Assembly (NCBI GenBank): GCA_037443945.1
Contig: JBBINH010000015.1
Location: forward strand, 4,475 to 68,474
From: SSF26 sp037443945
GTDB taxonomy: Bacteria > Chloroflexota > Anaerolineae > J102
Direction of reading: 5' to 3'
Length of the DNA stretch: 64,000 nucleotides
How positions within the stretch are numbered: position 1 is the stretch's first letter; each line of letters begins with the position of its first letter. Positions 1-9,264 of the stretch are shown here, piece after piece. A program made the translations under genes and the position numbers. The notes under the pieces were generated by a model. It was not told the origin of the DNA, did no database searches, and was given only the letters and a program-made list of their open reading frames with translations.

Positions 1-35
1 TGGTGCAGATTTTTCGTCTGTAAGGAGCAAAGCGC

Positions 36-827
36 GTGACAACCGAGCCTTTTGCCGATGATGAGCGTGAGAATGCCGGTCGGGAAGCCGAAACAGCCAC
101 GCCGATGGTGTGGGTGACCTGGCCTCAAGGCGCAGAGCGGCCTTTGGTCACCTATACCATGATGGGTATCAGCCTGGTGGCCTTTGCCCTGCAGATGCTG
201 AGCCGGGGCATCTTGGGTTGGGATCTGCCGGGGCAGTTGGGCATGAAGGCGGCCGAGGCGATCCTAGCCGGGCAATGGTGGCGGCTGCTGACCCCCGTCT
301 GGCTTCATGGCGGGCTTTTGCATCTGGCTTTCAATATGTACGCCCTCTACGTCTTGGGCTCCGAGCTGGAACGTCTATACGGCCATGCCCGTTTTCTGGG
401 CCTGTATCTGCTGGCAGGCTTCGCCGGCAATGTCTTTTCGCTGATCCTGAGCCCGGCCTATTCCCTGGGATCGTCGACGGCCATTTTCGGGCTTTTGGCC
501 GCCTATGCCGTTTTCCTGTATCGCCACCGGGCTTTCCTCGGCGCGCGCGGCCGACCGGCTTTGACCCATATTCTCACCATTGCGGCCGTCAACTTCCTCA
601 TCGGCCTTGCGCCGGGGATCGACAATTGGGGCCATCTCGGCGGCTTTGTGGGCGGATTGGGCTTCGCCTGGTTCGCCGGTCCCCTTTTCCAGATAGAGGT
701 CGTCTCCGGGGATCGCTATACGATGCGCAATCGGGTGGGCAAGGCGCGGGTTTTGCTGGTAAGCCTTGTCCTTTTTGCCGTGATGACCATCCTGGTCATA
801 GGATGGATGGCCGGCCGAGCACCCTAA
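36..827 (+). CDS. Rhomboid family intramembrane serine protease
   Basis: Polytopic membrane protein of 263 aa that should cleave transmembrane segments of substrate proteins inside the lipid bilayer. The family core is visible: the His/Asn motif HGGLLHLAFN (H91, H96, N100), the serine loop GSSTAIFG (catalytic Ser at S147), and the second catalytic residue in NWGHLGG (H200). The usual GxSG reads GSST, so the glycine after the serine is a threonine, a small deviation from consensus. The N-terminal 30 residues are polar and probably cytoplasmic. GTG start at 36 is supported by AAGGAG at 22-27. Its TAA (825-827) overlaps the stop codon of the convergent gene (824-826), so the two genes share bases at their ends. 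The substrate is unknown. Confidence 0.9.
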   Translation: MTTEPFADDERENAGREAETATPMVWVTWPQGAERPLVTYTMMGISLVAFALQMLSRGILGWDLPGQLGMKAAEAILAGQWWRLLTPVWLHGGLLHLAFNMYALYVLGSELERLYGHARFLGLYLLAGFAGNVFSLILSPAYSLGSSTAIFGLLAAYAVFLYRHRAFLGARGRPALTHILTIAAVNFLIGLAPGIDNWGHLGGFVGGLGFAWFAGPLFQIEVVSGDRYTMRNRVGKARVLLVSLVLFAVMTILVIGWMAGRAP

Positions 828-1360
828 CGGCCGGCGCGGCCGGTCCGTAACCAGCGCCACAGACGCCGCGGCTCATAAAGGCGCTGGTGACGGATATACC
901 AGGCCGCCGCCAGCAAGCCGCCCAGCTCCCAGCCCCACAGCTCCGGTCGGCGGGTGAAGGCAAACCAATAGGCCAGGCGGATATCGCTTTGTTCGCTGCC
1001 CCGTTTCTGCCAGACGTGAAAACGCCAGCCGCGCAAGGGCCAGTAGAAGGTGGCGGGGAAGAACCAGATGCGGTCGAGGAGCAGATGGCCGATGAAAGCC
1101 AGGCCATAGGGCCACCAGGACGGGCGCCGTCGCCACAGATAGAAGGCCAACCCTAGATTGAACACGAGGGTATGGGCAAAGAGCAAGGCCGCCTTGTAAC
1201 GACGGTAGAAGTACAGTGCCGCCAGGGGTTTATCGAGCAAGTCCGGCCCTGTGGCGGCCAGGGCGAGAAGACGGGCATCGAGCTCGGGCAGTTGGGGGAA
1301 CCGACGCCGGAGCTGTTCATAGGCAACCAGGGTGTAGGCGATATGGCTTTGCGGTAACAT
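824..1360 (-). CDS. YdjM-like membrane-associated metal-dependent hydrolase (putative)
   Basis: A 178-aa protein with about four hydrophobic segments and conserved His/Asp motifs of the LexA-binding/YdjM-type inner-membrane hydrolase family: SHIAYTL near the N terminus, GPDLLDKP, FAHTL and GHLLLDRIWF. The His/Asp pattern suggests a metal site, but the biochemical activity of this family is poorly defined. The ATG at 1360 was chosen because the family-type HIAY motif begins just after it; the frame stays open upstream to 1471, so a longer form starting at a GTG/TTG cannot be excluded. No clear ribosome binding site is seen. It converges with the rhomboid gene, overlapping its stop codon. Confidence 0.6.
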   Translation of the reverse strand: MLPQSHIAYTLVAYEQLRRRFPQLPELDARLLALAATGPDLLDKPLAALYFYRRYKAALLFAHTLVFNLGLAFYLWRRRPSWWPYGLAFIGHLLLDRIWFFPATFYWPLRGWRFHVWQKRGSEQSDIRLAYWFAFTRRPELWGWELGGLLAAAWYIRHQRLYEPRRLWRWLRTGRAGR

Positions 1361-1756
1361 GGCGAGGCAACGGGGGACACAAGCCGTCGTGACGAGGATG
1401 GAAGGTCGCCGCGCGGGTTTCTGAGGAGCGGCAAGCCGGTTTGGGGGATCGTGACAACGACCAAGAGGCAAGAACCATCTATAGGGGCATTACCTCCCTG
1501 TCGCGGTCTCCGGCGGCAAGGCACAGGAGGCCATTTTAGCAGAGTTCGGCAGAATCCCGCGTGCCCCTATGACCATGGCACGTATGTCCCGCACGCTGCC
1601 GGTATCCCCTTTCTGGGCGCGGTGGTCACAAATCCGCCCCGGCACGACGCGGCCATTCCTCGGCCCTCATCGGCAACGAACGGCGGACACCATGGCTGCC
1701 GCTATCGAACCGCAACTTGACGAGGGGTCTTGGCCACCGACGAAGTCGGGCTTGCC
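1361..1756. other. Gene-free spacer between two minus-strand genes
   Basis: About 396 bases upstream of the YdjM-like gene and downstream of the molybdenum hydroxylase. Open frames crossing it are short or overlap real genes and have no recognisable protein. No tRNA, strong terminator or repeat was seen. It presumably carries the 5' leader and promoter of the YdjM-like gene. Confidence 0.5.
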
Positions 1757-4717
1757 TCAACCGGCCACTCCGGCCTGGCGCAAGGCCCGCCATACCCGCT
1801 CCGGAGTGAAGGGGATCTGGCGGATGCGCACACCCGTGGCGTTGTAGATGGCATTGGCCAGCGCGGGTGCCACGCCGTCTTTCGGGATTTCGGCGATGGC
1901 CTTGGCGCCAAAGGGGCCGGTCGGTTCCAAGGTTTGCACCAGGGTGACGGCCAGTTTGGGCATCTCGTCGGCGCGATAGATTTTGTAGGGGCCGAGCCGG
2001 GGATTGAGCAGGCGCCCTTGCGCGTCGTAGACCATTTCCTCGCAATGGGCATAGCCCAGAGCCTGGGTCATGCCGCCTTCGACCTGACCGGTGGCCGTGA
2101 GCGGATTGATGGCCACGCCGCAGTCCACGGCCATGGCCAATTGCGTAACCGTGACCTGGCCTGTCTCGATATCCACCTCCACTTCGGCGAACTGGGCGCC
2201 AAAAGGTGGCGGCGAATCGGGCGAGACATAGGAGGCGCTGGCCATGAACTGGCGCTGATGGGCTTGATGCAGCGCGTGCAGGGCGATTTCGGCCAGCGAG
2301 AGCGAACGACCATCGGGCGCCCAAGCCCGGCGATCGCGCAAAACGATACCACTCTCATCGGCCAAACCGAGCATCAGCGCTGCCCGCTCCCGGATCTGCG
2401 CGGCCAGGTCTTCGGCGGCCTTCTTCACGGCCGTACCCGAGATATAGGTCGTGCTGGAGGCATAGGCGCCCACATCGAAGGGGGTCAGGTCGGTGTCGGA
2501 GGAGTAGACAATGATATCTTCCAGGGGGACCCCCAAGACCTCGGCGGCAATCTGGGCCAGCACCGTATCGGCGCCGGTACCCAGATCGGTGGCGCCGATC
2601 AACAGGTTGAAACTGCCGTCGTCGTTGATTTTGATGCTGGCGGCGCCCATATCGAGGCCGGGAATGGCCGTGCCGTGCATGCAGACGGCCATGCCGATCC
2701 CGCGACGGATGTGAGGCCGGTCCGGCGGCGCCTTCCACAATGGGTCCTGACGACGCTCCCAGCCGATGGCCTGCATGCCCTGGACGACGCATTCGCTCAG
2801 GCCGCTGCTCTGCACCACGGGTACCACGATGGTGTCGCTCTCCCGTTCACCCAGATAGGGCGCGATGTTGAGGGGATCGCCGACCTTCACCCAGTTCTTG
2901 CGTTTGAACGCGATGACGTCCATGCCCAGAGCCTCGGCGATCTCCTCCATGTGGCTTTCGAGGGCGAAATGGGCCTGGGGCGCGCCGTAGCCGCGGTAGG
3001 CTCCGGCTACCGGACGGTTGGTATAGACGACCAGGCATTCGAATTCCTTGTTCGGGCAGTTGTAGGTGCTCAATCCGCGCAGACCGGTCACGGTCTGCAC
3101 CGTAAGCCCATGGGTGGCATAGGCGCCGGTGTTGCCGATTACCGTCATCTTCATGGCCACCAGGGTGCCGTCCTTCTTGACGCCGGTCTTGTAGTGAATG
3201 GTCTGGGCATGGCGCGAGCGCGAGGATCTGAACTCCTCCTCGCGGCTCAGCTCCAGGCGAACGGGCCGCCCCGTGGCGATGACCAGATGTCCGACGATGT
3301 CCTCGATGAGCATCTCCTGCTTGGCGCCGAAGCCGCCACCGATGCGGGGTTTGATCACGCGAATCCGTTTGACGGGCAAGCCCAAAAGAGGCGCCACCAT
3401 GCGCCGCACATGGAAAGGCACCTGGGTGGACGTGCGCAACACCAGCCGCTCATCGGCGTCCCAGTAGCCGATGCAGATGTGCGGTTCGATGGGCACCTGT
3501 TGCACCTGATGGACCCGGTAGGTGTGCTCGAACACATAATCGGCCTCGGCGAAGCCCTTTTCCACATCGCCCACGGCGGCATGGATGCGATGGGAGATGT
3601 TATGCGCCGCGTCGTAGGCGCCTTCCATATCCGGTTCATCGTGGATGACGGGCGCGCCTTCCTTGATGGCCTCGTTTTCGTCGAAGACGGCCGGCAGGAC
3701 CTCGTAGGTCACGCGGATCCGTTTGATGGCCTCGGCTGCGATCTCCGGCGTTTCGGCGGCAACGGCCGCCACGCGATCGCCCACATGACGCACCTTGTTG
3801 TCGAAACTGACCTGGTCCCACGGTTTGGGATTGGGGTAGGATTGACCGCCGGAGGCATAGCGCACCCGCGGGATGTTTTTGTAATGAATCATGGCATGGA
3901 CGCCGGGCAAGGCACGCGCCTCGCTGTCGTCGATATCGAGGATTCGCGCATGCGCATGCGGACTCGTCAGGAGCTTGGCATGCAGCATACCCCGGATCTC
4001 AAAATCGTCCACAAAGGCCGGGTTGCCTTTGACCAGTTTGAGGGCATCGACCTTGACTTCGGGCTTGCCCACGACGCGCAGTTCCCGGAAAGGGGGCGCC
4101 ACGATGAACTTGGGCAGGGTCCGCGTGGCCGTGGTCGTAGGGCCGCCGCTGCCGACATCGGGCATTTCCTCCTCCCCGCCTACAGGCCCCCCTCCCTCAT
4201 CGGCGCCGGGTAGGGGCATCGGGGTTAGCACGTTGGGTTCAAAGACGGGCGGCTCTTCCCCGCGCAGGATGGCCGCGGCCTGCATAATGGCCTGTACCGG
4301 TTTGAGATAGCCTGTCTCGCGGTCGAGGATGCCGGATAGGGTATCGCGGATCTCCTCTTCGGTGGGATTGGGGTTGCGGTCCAGCAAGGCCTTGGCCGCC
4401 AGGACCATGGCCGGCGTGTTATAGCCCGACTGAATGGCGCCGGTGCGCATGAAGGCTTCCTGGATGGGATGCAATTGGGTTCCGCGCGACAGGCCCTCGA
4501 CCGTCTCGATGCTGTGGCCGTCGGCCTGGGCCGCCAGGAGGATATCGGCGCTGACAAGACGGCCATCGAGCAGGATGGCGGCGGCGCCGGTTTCGCCGGT
4601 ATCGGAACCATAGCGCAGGCTATAGTAACCGGCACGGCGGAGCACGACGCGCAGGTTCTCATGGGGTTGGCAGGTCAGCGTTTTGGCTTCACCGTTGATG
4701 GTCACATGGATTTCCAT
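1757..4717 (-). CDS. Xanthine dehydrogenase-family molybdopterin subunit fused to a cysteine-less [2Fe-2S] domain
   Basis: 986-aa molybdenum hydroxylase. Residues 1-155 have the fold signature of the small Fe-S subunit (plant ferredoxin-like domain, then the helical [2Fe-2S] domain), but every ligand position has changed: S38, T43, A46 and D58 for cluster 1, and S97, N100, D132 and E134 for cluster 2. A Gly/Pro-rich linker near 165-205 leads to the large subunit, which keeps GGGFGAK, AYRGYGAPQ and a C-terminal GPFGAKAIAE with the catalytic glutamate, so Mo-cofactor binding and hydroxylation look possible. Start ATG 4717 follows GAGAGG. The FAD subunit gene ends 19 bases upstream. Substrate (purine, aldehyde or CO-type) cannot be told. 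Electron flow without Fe-S clusters is unexplained. Confidence 0.88.
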   Translation of the reverse strand: MEIHVTINGEAKTLTCQPHENLRVVLRRAGYYSLRYGSDTGETGAAAILLDGRLVSADILLAAQADGHSIETVEGLSRGTQLHPIQEAFMRTGAIQSGYNTPAMVLAAKALLDRNPNPTEEEIRDTLSGILDRETGYLKPVQAIMQAAAILRGEEPPVFEPNVLTPMPLPGADEGGGPVGGEEEMPDVGSGGPTTTATRTLPKFIVAPPFRELRVVGKPEVKVDALKLVKGNPAFVDDFEIRGMLHAKLLTSPHAHARILDIDDSEARALPGVHAMIHYKNIPRVRYASGGQSYPNPKPWDQVSFDNKVRHVGDRVAAVAAETPEIAAEAIKRIRVTYEVLPAVFDENEAIKEGAPVIHDEPDMEGAYDAAHNISHRIHAAVGDVEKGFAEADYVFEHTYRVHQVQQVPIEPHICIGYWDADERLVLRTSTQVPFHVRRMVAPLLGLPVKRIRVIKPRIGGGFGAKQEMLIEDIVGHLVIATGRPVRLELSREEEFRSSRSRHAQTIHYKTGVKKDGTLVAMKMTVIGNTGAYATHGLTVQTVTGLRGLSTYNCPNKEFECLVVYTNRPVAGAYRGYGAPQAHFALESHMEEIAEALGMDVIAFKRKNWVKVGDPLNIAPYLGERESDTIVVPVVQSSGLSECVVQGMQAIGWERRQDPLWKAPPDRPHIRRGIGMAVCMHGTAIPGLDMGAASIKINDDGSFNLLIGATDLGTGADTVLAQIAAEVLGVPLEDIIVYSSDTDLTPFDVGAYASSTTYISGTAVKKAAEDLAAQIRERAALMLGLADESGIVLRDRRAWAPDGRSLSLAEIALHALHQAHQRQFMASASYVSPDSPPPFGAQFAEVEVDIETGQVTVTQLAMAVDCGVAINPLTATGQVEGGMTQALGYAHCEEMVYDAQGRLLNPRLGPYKIYRADEMPKLAVTLVQTLEPTGPFGAKAIAEIPKDGVAPALANAIYNATGVRIRQIPFTPERVWRALRQAGVAG

Positions 4718-4736
4718 GGTCAACCTCTCTTCGCAC

Positions 4737-5474
4737 TCAGGACAGACGGGCAAGAACGCGGCGGGTGAGGACAACGGCCATCTCACGACGGTATTCGCGA
4801 CTTCCGCGAAAATCGCCCGGCGGCTCCAGGGTAGCTACCTGCTCGGGCGCAACAAGAATGGGCGTTTTGGCCACACCGCACAAGGCCAGGCGGATGTCGC
4901 CTTCCGGTGTCTTGCGGGCCACGGCGGCCACGATGGGCGTATCGGCCGGGGTGCGTGCGACCCGCTCGGCTGCGGCCAGGCCCGTTGTGGCCACCTTCAC
5001 CGCGGTGAGGATGCCGCTGGACAGGGCCGTCGGACCATCGGCCAGAAAAGCGGCTAGCGTCAGGGTGCGGCTGCCGGCCGACGTTTGTACCGTCACCTCG
5101 GTATCGAAGACGAGCAGCGCGGCCAGCAGCTCGCTCTCCGGATCGGCGCAGACGATGGCCCCGCCCACCGTGCCCTGATGACGGAAGGTATTCGGCCCTT
5201 CACGATGGGCGGCCTGACGCAGCACCGGTGGGGCGGCATCGAGTTCGACCAGGGTCTGCACACGCGTCATGGCTCCTATGTGCAGATAGCCATCGGCCAG
5301 AAGCACGTTGTCCAGACCCAAAGCCTGCAGATCCACCACCTCGTCTACCCCTTCGGCATGAGCATTGAGATACGTCCCCCCGGCGAGGACGGCCGTGGTA
5401 ACCCCCGGCCGAGCCAGCAATTGCAATGCTTCGCTCAGGCTTGTGGGGCGATAATAGGCACGAATGACTCCCAT
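4737..5474 (-). CDS. FAD-binding subunit of the molybdenum hydroxylase (CoxM/XdhB type)
   Basis: 245-aa flavoprotein subunit. It has the family AGGT motif (residues 31-34, usually AGGTDL) and a second FAD-contact segment VGGAIVCADPES near residue 105, matching the (I/V)GG..A...P.SD pattern. At 245 aa it is shorter than the usual 280-290. ATG 5474 is preceded by AAAGGAG. It is the first gene of the operon, 19 bases ahead of the molybdopterin subunit, and would normally take electrons from the two [2Fe-2S] clusters and pass them to NAD+ or a quinone. No separate Fe-S subunit gene is present nearby, so its partner in electron transfer is unclear. Confidence 0.85.
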   Translation of the reverse strand: MGVIRAYYRPTSLSEALQLLARPGVTTAVLAGGTYLNAHAEGVDEVVDLQALGLDNVLLADGYLHIGAMTRVQTLVELDAAPPVLRQAAHREGPNTFRHQGTVGGAIVCADPESELLAALLVFDTEVTVQTSAGSRTLTLAAFLADGPTALSSGILTAVKVATTGLAAAERVARTPADTPIVAAVARKTPEGDIRLALCGVAKTPILVAPEQVATLEPPGDFRGSREYRREMAVVLTRRVLARLS

Positions 5475-5712
5475 GGCATGCTCCTTTGCATACGATAGCG
5501 ATGGCAAACATCGACAAGACCGACGCGTTGCGATACTCAGTGTAACACAGGAACGACCCGAACGGATCATCCGGGGTGGAAGCCGTGCACGCTTCTTCAC
5601 AGGCTCCGGTTCCGTTTGGGCGATCGAGTTTTTCGGCGTTACACTAGGGCCGGCGTCCAAAGGTGGATGCCACGGTTATCCTGTTTTCACCCTAAATTGC
5701 GGGAGGCTGATT

Positions 5713-6291
5713 ATGGCTAAGAAGATTTTGATGCTCGTCGGTGATTACGTTGAAGACTACGAAGTCATGGTTCCCTTCCAAGCCCTGCTAGCGCTAGGCT
5801 ACGAAGTGCATGCGGTGTGCCCGGATAAGAAGGCAGGCGATATCTGCCGTACAGCCGTGCATGACTTCGAGGGCGATCAGACCTATAGCGAGAAGCGCGG
5901 GCACAACTTCCGGCTGAATGCCACCTTCGCCGAGGTGGATGAGACCCAATACGATGCCCTGGTCATCCCCGGCGGCCGTGCGCCCGAATACATCCGCCTG
6001 AACCCGCGCGTGCTCGAGATCACCCGACATTTTGCCCAGGCCGAAAAGCCCATTGCCGCCATCTGTCATGGCGCGCAGGTGCTGGCCGCGGCCGGCGTGA
6101 TCGACGGCCTGACCTGCACGGCCTATCCGGCTGTGGCTCCGGATGTGACCCGGGCCGGCGGCAAGTATGTGGATGTCCCGGTCGATCAGGCCGTGACCGA
6201 TGGTGTGCTGGTGACGGCACCGGCCTGGCCGGCCCATCCGCAATGGCTGGCCCAGTTCCTCAAGGTCCTGGGGGCCAAGATCGAGATCTGA
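5713..6291 (+). CDS. DJ-1/PfpI family protein
   Basis: 192-aa single-domain protein of the DJ-1/PfpI superfamily (putative glutamine amidotransferase-like hydrolase, glyoxalase or deglycase). The nucleophile elbow AICHGAQ places the reactive Cys at C118 followed by H119, and the conserved acidic residue lies in the N-terminal VEDYE segment. PGG at 87-89 is also typical. The ATG at 5713 follows GGGAGG at 5701-5706. It is monocistronic: divergent from the molybdenum hydroxylase operon and followed by a good terminator at 6314-6343. The exact reaction in this family cannot be predicted from sequence. Confidence 0.88.
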   Translation: MAKKILMLVGDYVEDYEVMVPFQALLALGYEVHAVCPDKKAGDICRTAVHDFEGDQTYSEKRGHNFRLNATFAEVDETQYDALVIPGGRAPEYIRLNPRVLEITRHFAQAEKPIAAICHGAQVLAAAGVIDGLTCTAYPAVAPDVTRAGGKYVDVPVDQAVTDGVLVTAPAWPAHPQWLAQFLKVLGAKIEI

Positions 6292-6313
6292 ACATCCGCT
6301 GTCGCCCTCATCG

Positions 6314-6343
6314 GCCCCCGGTCGCCCCGCCGGGGGCTTTTTT
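6314..6343 (+). terminator. Rho-independent terminator after the PfpI gene
   Basis: Perfect 8-bp stem GCCCCCGG (6314-6321) and CCGGGGGC (6330-6337) with an 8-nt loop, followed directly by six T residues (6338-6343). Confidence 0.9.
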
Positions 6344-6488
6344 GTGGGATGGCCGGCACCCCGATCCGGCGGGATAGCATCAAAGCCCTGCCGGTTTGCC
6401 TGCCTGCGAAGAAAGCCGTAAGATTGACCAGGGGCTTGTTGTGTGAACGGCATGCCCATACGTCAGTTTCCTCCTCGTCGTCCTGTCC

Positions 6489-8024
6489 ATGAGCACCGTA
6501 CGCGTCCGTTTTGCTCCCAGTCCTACCGGTTATCTCCACATCGGTGGCGCCCGCACGGCCCTGTTCAATTGGCTCTATGCCCGGCACACCGGCGGCACGT
6601 TCGTCCTGCGCATCGAAGATACCGATCGCTCCCGTTTTGTCCCCGGTTCCCTGGAGGACATCTTCACCAGCCTGCGCTGGCTGGGCCTCGATTGGGACGA
6701 AGGCCCCGAAGTCGGTGGGCCCTATGGGCCTTATTACCAATCGGAGCGATTACCCCTGTATCGGCAATGGGCCGACTGGCTGGTCGCCCACGGCAAGGCC
6801 TATCGCTGCTATTGCACGCCCGCCGAACTGGAGCAGATGCGAGAAGCCCAACGCGCCCGCAAGCAAGAAACAACCGGCTACGACCGCCGTTGTCGCCATC
6901 TTAGCCCGGCAGAGCGGGCCGCACGCGAGGCCGAAGGACGTCCCTGGGTCGTTCGTCTGGCCGTGCCCGAAACGGGCCAGGTGACCTTTCACGACGCCAT
7001 TCGCGGGGATATCACCTTCGACAATGCCCGGCTGCAAGACGTCATCTTGCTCAAGAGCGACGGCTGGCCCACCTATCATCTCGCCAACGTCGTGGACGAC
7101 CACTTTATGGCCATCACCCACATCCTGCGCGGGGATGAATGGCTTTCGTCTGTGCCGCTCCACTGGCATCTCTATGCGGCCTTTGGTTGGGAGCCGCCGG
7201 TATGGGCGCATTTGCCCGTCATTCTCAATCCGAACGGTCAGGGCAAAATGTCGAAACGGGAGATCATCATGCCCGACGGGCTGGTGGTACCCGTCTTCAT
7301 CCATCAGTATCGCGAGATGGGCTATTTGCCGGAGGCCATGTTCAACTTTTTGTGTGGGGTGGGCTGGGCCCTCGACGGCTTTACCGAAATCTACGACCGC
7401 GCCACGGCCATCGCCGCCTTCGACATTGCCCATGTCCAGGCCTCGCCCGGTGCTTTCCCCGCCGACAAGCTGGAATGGATGAACGGCGTGTATATCCGTC
7501 GGCTGGCGCCCGACGATCTGCTGGAACGCCTGTTGCCCTATCTCGCCCGCAGCCTTGACCAACCCATCGAAGTGCTGCGTCAACACGAGGGTTTGCGTCT
7601 GCTCTTGCCTTTCGTGCAAGAACGCATCAAAAAGCTGAGCGAAGCGGCCGACTACGTGGACTACCTGTTCCGCCGGGAGATCGTCGTCCCCGATCCGGCA
7701 GAACTGATCCCCAACGGCATGACGGCGGAGACCATGGCCACGGCCCTGGAGCGGGCCGCACAGACGCTGGAGGCCCTGCCGGCGTGGGAGGAACAGGCCA
7801 TCGAGACGGCCCTGCGCGACCTGGTGGCGACGCTGGGACTGAAATCGGGACAGCTCTTCGGGGCCATTCGCCTGGCCACAACCGGGAAAAAGGTCTCACC
7901 GCCTCTTTTCGTCACCCTCCAGGCCATCGGCCGTGAGCAGGTGTGCGCGCGACTAGCCGCGGCGGTGGCCGGTCTCAGAGCCAGGGGCCGAGGGCCAACG
8001 GCCGCGGTCCTGGGCGAGGCGTAG
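6489..8024 (+). CDS. gltX: Glutamate--tRNA ligase
   Basis: 511-aa class I aminoacyl-tRNA synthetase charging tRNA(Glu), possibly also tRNA(Gln) if the organism uses the amidotransferase route. N-terminal VRFAPSPTG and the HIGH-type signature HIGG (17-20), and the KMSKR loop near residue 253, are intact. Length is normal, with the C-terminal anticodon-binding region after about residue 340. ATG 6489 has no evident Shine-Dalgarno; the bases before it are pyrimidine-rich. It follows the PfpI terminator, so it must have its own promoter. The next gene has its own promoter at 8048-8078. Confidence 0.96.
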   Translation: MSTVRVRFAPSPTGYLHIGGARTALFNWLYARHTGGTFVLRIEDTDRSRFVPGSLEDIFTSLRWLGLDWDEGPEVGGPYGPYYQSERLPLYRQWADWLVAHGKAYRCYCTPAELEQMREAQRARKQETTGYDRRCRHLSPAERAAREAEGRPWVVRLAVPETGQVTFHDAIRGDITFDNARLQDVILLKSDGWPTYHLANVVDDHFMAITHILRGDEWLSSVPLHWHLYAAFGWEPPVWAHLPVILNPNGQGKMSKREIIMPDGLVVPVFIHQYREMGYLPEAMFNFLCGVGWALDGFTEIYDRATAIAAFDIAHVQASPGAFPADKLEWMNGVYIRRLAPDDLLERLLPYLARSLDQPIEVLRQHEGLRLLLPFVQERIKKLSEAADYVDYLFRREIVVPDPAELIPNGMTAETMATALERAAQTLEALPAWEEQAIETALRDLVATLGLKSGQLFGAIRLATTGKKVSPPLFVTLQAIGREQVCARLAAAVAGLRARGRGPTAAVLGEA

Positions 8025-8047
8025 CGGCGAGGACTGCCATCCGCCGA

Positions 8048-8078
8048 TTGAGATTTTGGCCGGACGAGCGAGTATAAT
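8048..8078 (+). promoter_or_regulatory. Sigma-70-type promoter for the chelatase gene pair
   Basis: TTGAGA (8048-8053) and a perfect TATAAT (8073-8078) separated by 19 bases, 43 bases before the ATG at 8122. The spacing is slightly long, but the -10 box is consensus. Confidence 0.6.
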
Positions 8079-8121
8079 AAGGTGACATCCTGGTTCCCTA
8101 CTTTGGAGTTTTTTTCCTGCT

Positions 8122-9264
8122 ATGCCCAAGGTTTATCCCTTCACCGCCATTGTCGGCCAGGAGCGCATGAAGCGGGCGCTCATCCTCAATGCCATCAACC
8201 CCCAGATCGGCGGCGTGCTCATCCGTGGGGAGCGGGGCACGGCCAAATCCACTACCGCACGTGGCCTGGCCGCCCTATTGCCCGAAATCGAAGTCGTGGC
8301 CGATTGCAAATTCGGCTGCGATCCCGATCAACCCGTCTTTCTGTGCACCGAATGCCAGGAGCGTCTGGAACGCGAAGGCACACTGCCGGTCACCAAACGC
8401 CGCATCCGCTTTGTGGATCTGCCCGTCAGCGCCACCGAAGACCGCGTTGTCGGCACCCTGGACATCGAAAAGGCCATCAAAAAAGGCGAACGCCATTTCG
8501 AGCCGGGCATTCTGGCTGCGGCCAATCGGGGTCTGTTGTACGTGGATGAGGTCAACCTCCTCGACGACCATGTGGTGGACCTGCTCCTCGATTCGGCTGC
8601 GATGGGGGTCAATGTGGTCGAACGCGAAGGCATCAGCTTTCAACATCCGGCCGCCTTCATTCTGGTCGGCACGATGAACCCGGAAGAGGGTGATCTGCGG
8701 CCCCAGCTGCTCGACCGTTTTGCCCATGCCGTCGATATCGAGGGCATTTCCGATCCGGCGGCCCGTGTCGAGATCGTGCGGCGACGTTTGGCTTATGACC
8801 GGGACCCCGAAGGGTTCTACGAGGAATGGGCCGAGCATGAGCGCCAGCTTTCCGAAGAAATCGAGCGCGCCCGCAAGCGTCTGCCCATGGTGCGCTATAC
8901 CGATCGCGACATTTTCCTCATCGCCCATCTCACGTCGTCCTTCCATGTGGACGGCCATCGTGCCGATATCGTCATCCTGAAAACGGCGCTTGCCAACGCA
9001 GCCTTCGAGGGGCGATTGGAGATCAACGAGCACGATATCCTGATCGGGGCTGAACTGGCTCTGCCCCATCGTCTCAAGCGGCAACCTTTCCAGGATGCCA
9101 GTTTGCAACCGCAGCAGCTCCAGCAGCGCATGGAAGAGGCCCAGCGCCAGGCCGATATGCGGCAATGGCAGACGGCCGAGGCTGCCGGTGACGACGTAAA
9201 AAAAAAGACCGTGAGCGAGAAGGCGAGGATCTCGGTGATGACACCGCCGGATCGCCCGATCTGA
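8122..9264 (+). CDS. Chelatase-type AAA+ ATPase, BchI/CobS-like (possible frameshift donor)
   Basis: 380-aa AAA+ protein of the magnesium/cobalt chelatase I family. Walker A GERGTAKS at 36-43, Walker B LLYVDEVNLL near 140-147, and the family cysteine pairs (DCKFGC and CTEC, about residues 59-78). It should form a hexameric motor that drives metal insertion into a tetrapyrrole with a VWA partner and a large H/CobN subunit, not present here. Near the 3' end, A9 at 9198-9206 contains the slippery heptamer A-AAA-AAG (9201-9207) in the reading frame. A -1 slip enters the frame of the next gene, open without a stop, giving an I-D fusion of about 679 aa. Unshifted translation stops at 9262-9264. Confidence 0.88.
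   Translation: MPKVYPFTAIVGQERMKRALILNAINPQIGGVLIRGERGTAKSTTARGLAALLPEIEVVADCKFGCDPDQPVFLCTECQERLEREGTLPVTKRRIRFVDLPVSATEDRVVGTLDIEKAIKKGERHFEPGILAAANRGLLYVDEVNLLDDHVVDLLLDSAAMGVNVVEREGISFQHPAAFILVGTMNPEEGDLRPQLLDRFAHAVDIEGISDPAARVEIVRRRLAYDRDPEGFYEEWAEHERQLSEEIERARKRLPMVRYTDRDIFLIAHLTSSFHVDGHRADIVILKTALANAAFEGRLEINEHDILIGAELALPHRLKRQPFQDASLQPQQLQQRMEEAQRQADMRQWQTAEAAGDDVKKKTVSEKARISVMTPPDRPI
9198..9207 (+). promoter_or_regulatory. Candidate programmed -1 ribosomal frameshift site
   Basis: Nine consecutive A residues plus G, read in frame as GTA AAA AAA AAG, contain the A AAA AAG heptamer known from E. coli dnaX. After a -1 slip the frame reads Asp-Arg-Glu-Arg-Glu, then an acidic linker straight into the VWA gene. 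A weak inverted repeat (CGAGA ... TCTCG) lies about 8-30 bases downstream and GAGG lies about 20 bases upstream. A homopolymer sequencing error (true A10 or A7) would give the same fusion. Confidence 0.6.

Noticed and set aside
1730..4213. Long plus-strand open frame (827 codons) antisense to the molybdenum hydroxylase
   Set aside because: His/Gly/Asp-rich composition with no domain; a shadow created by high GC of the real gene on the other strand.
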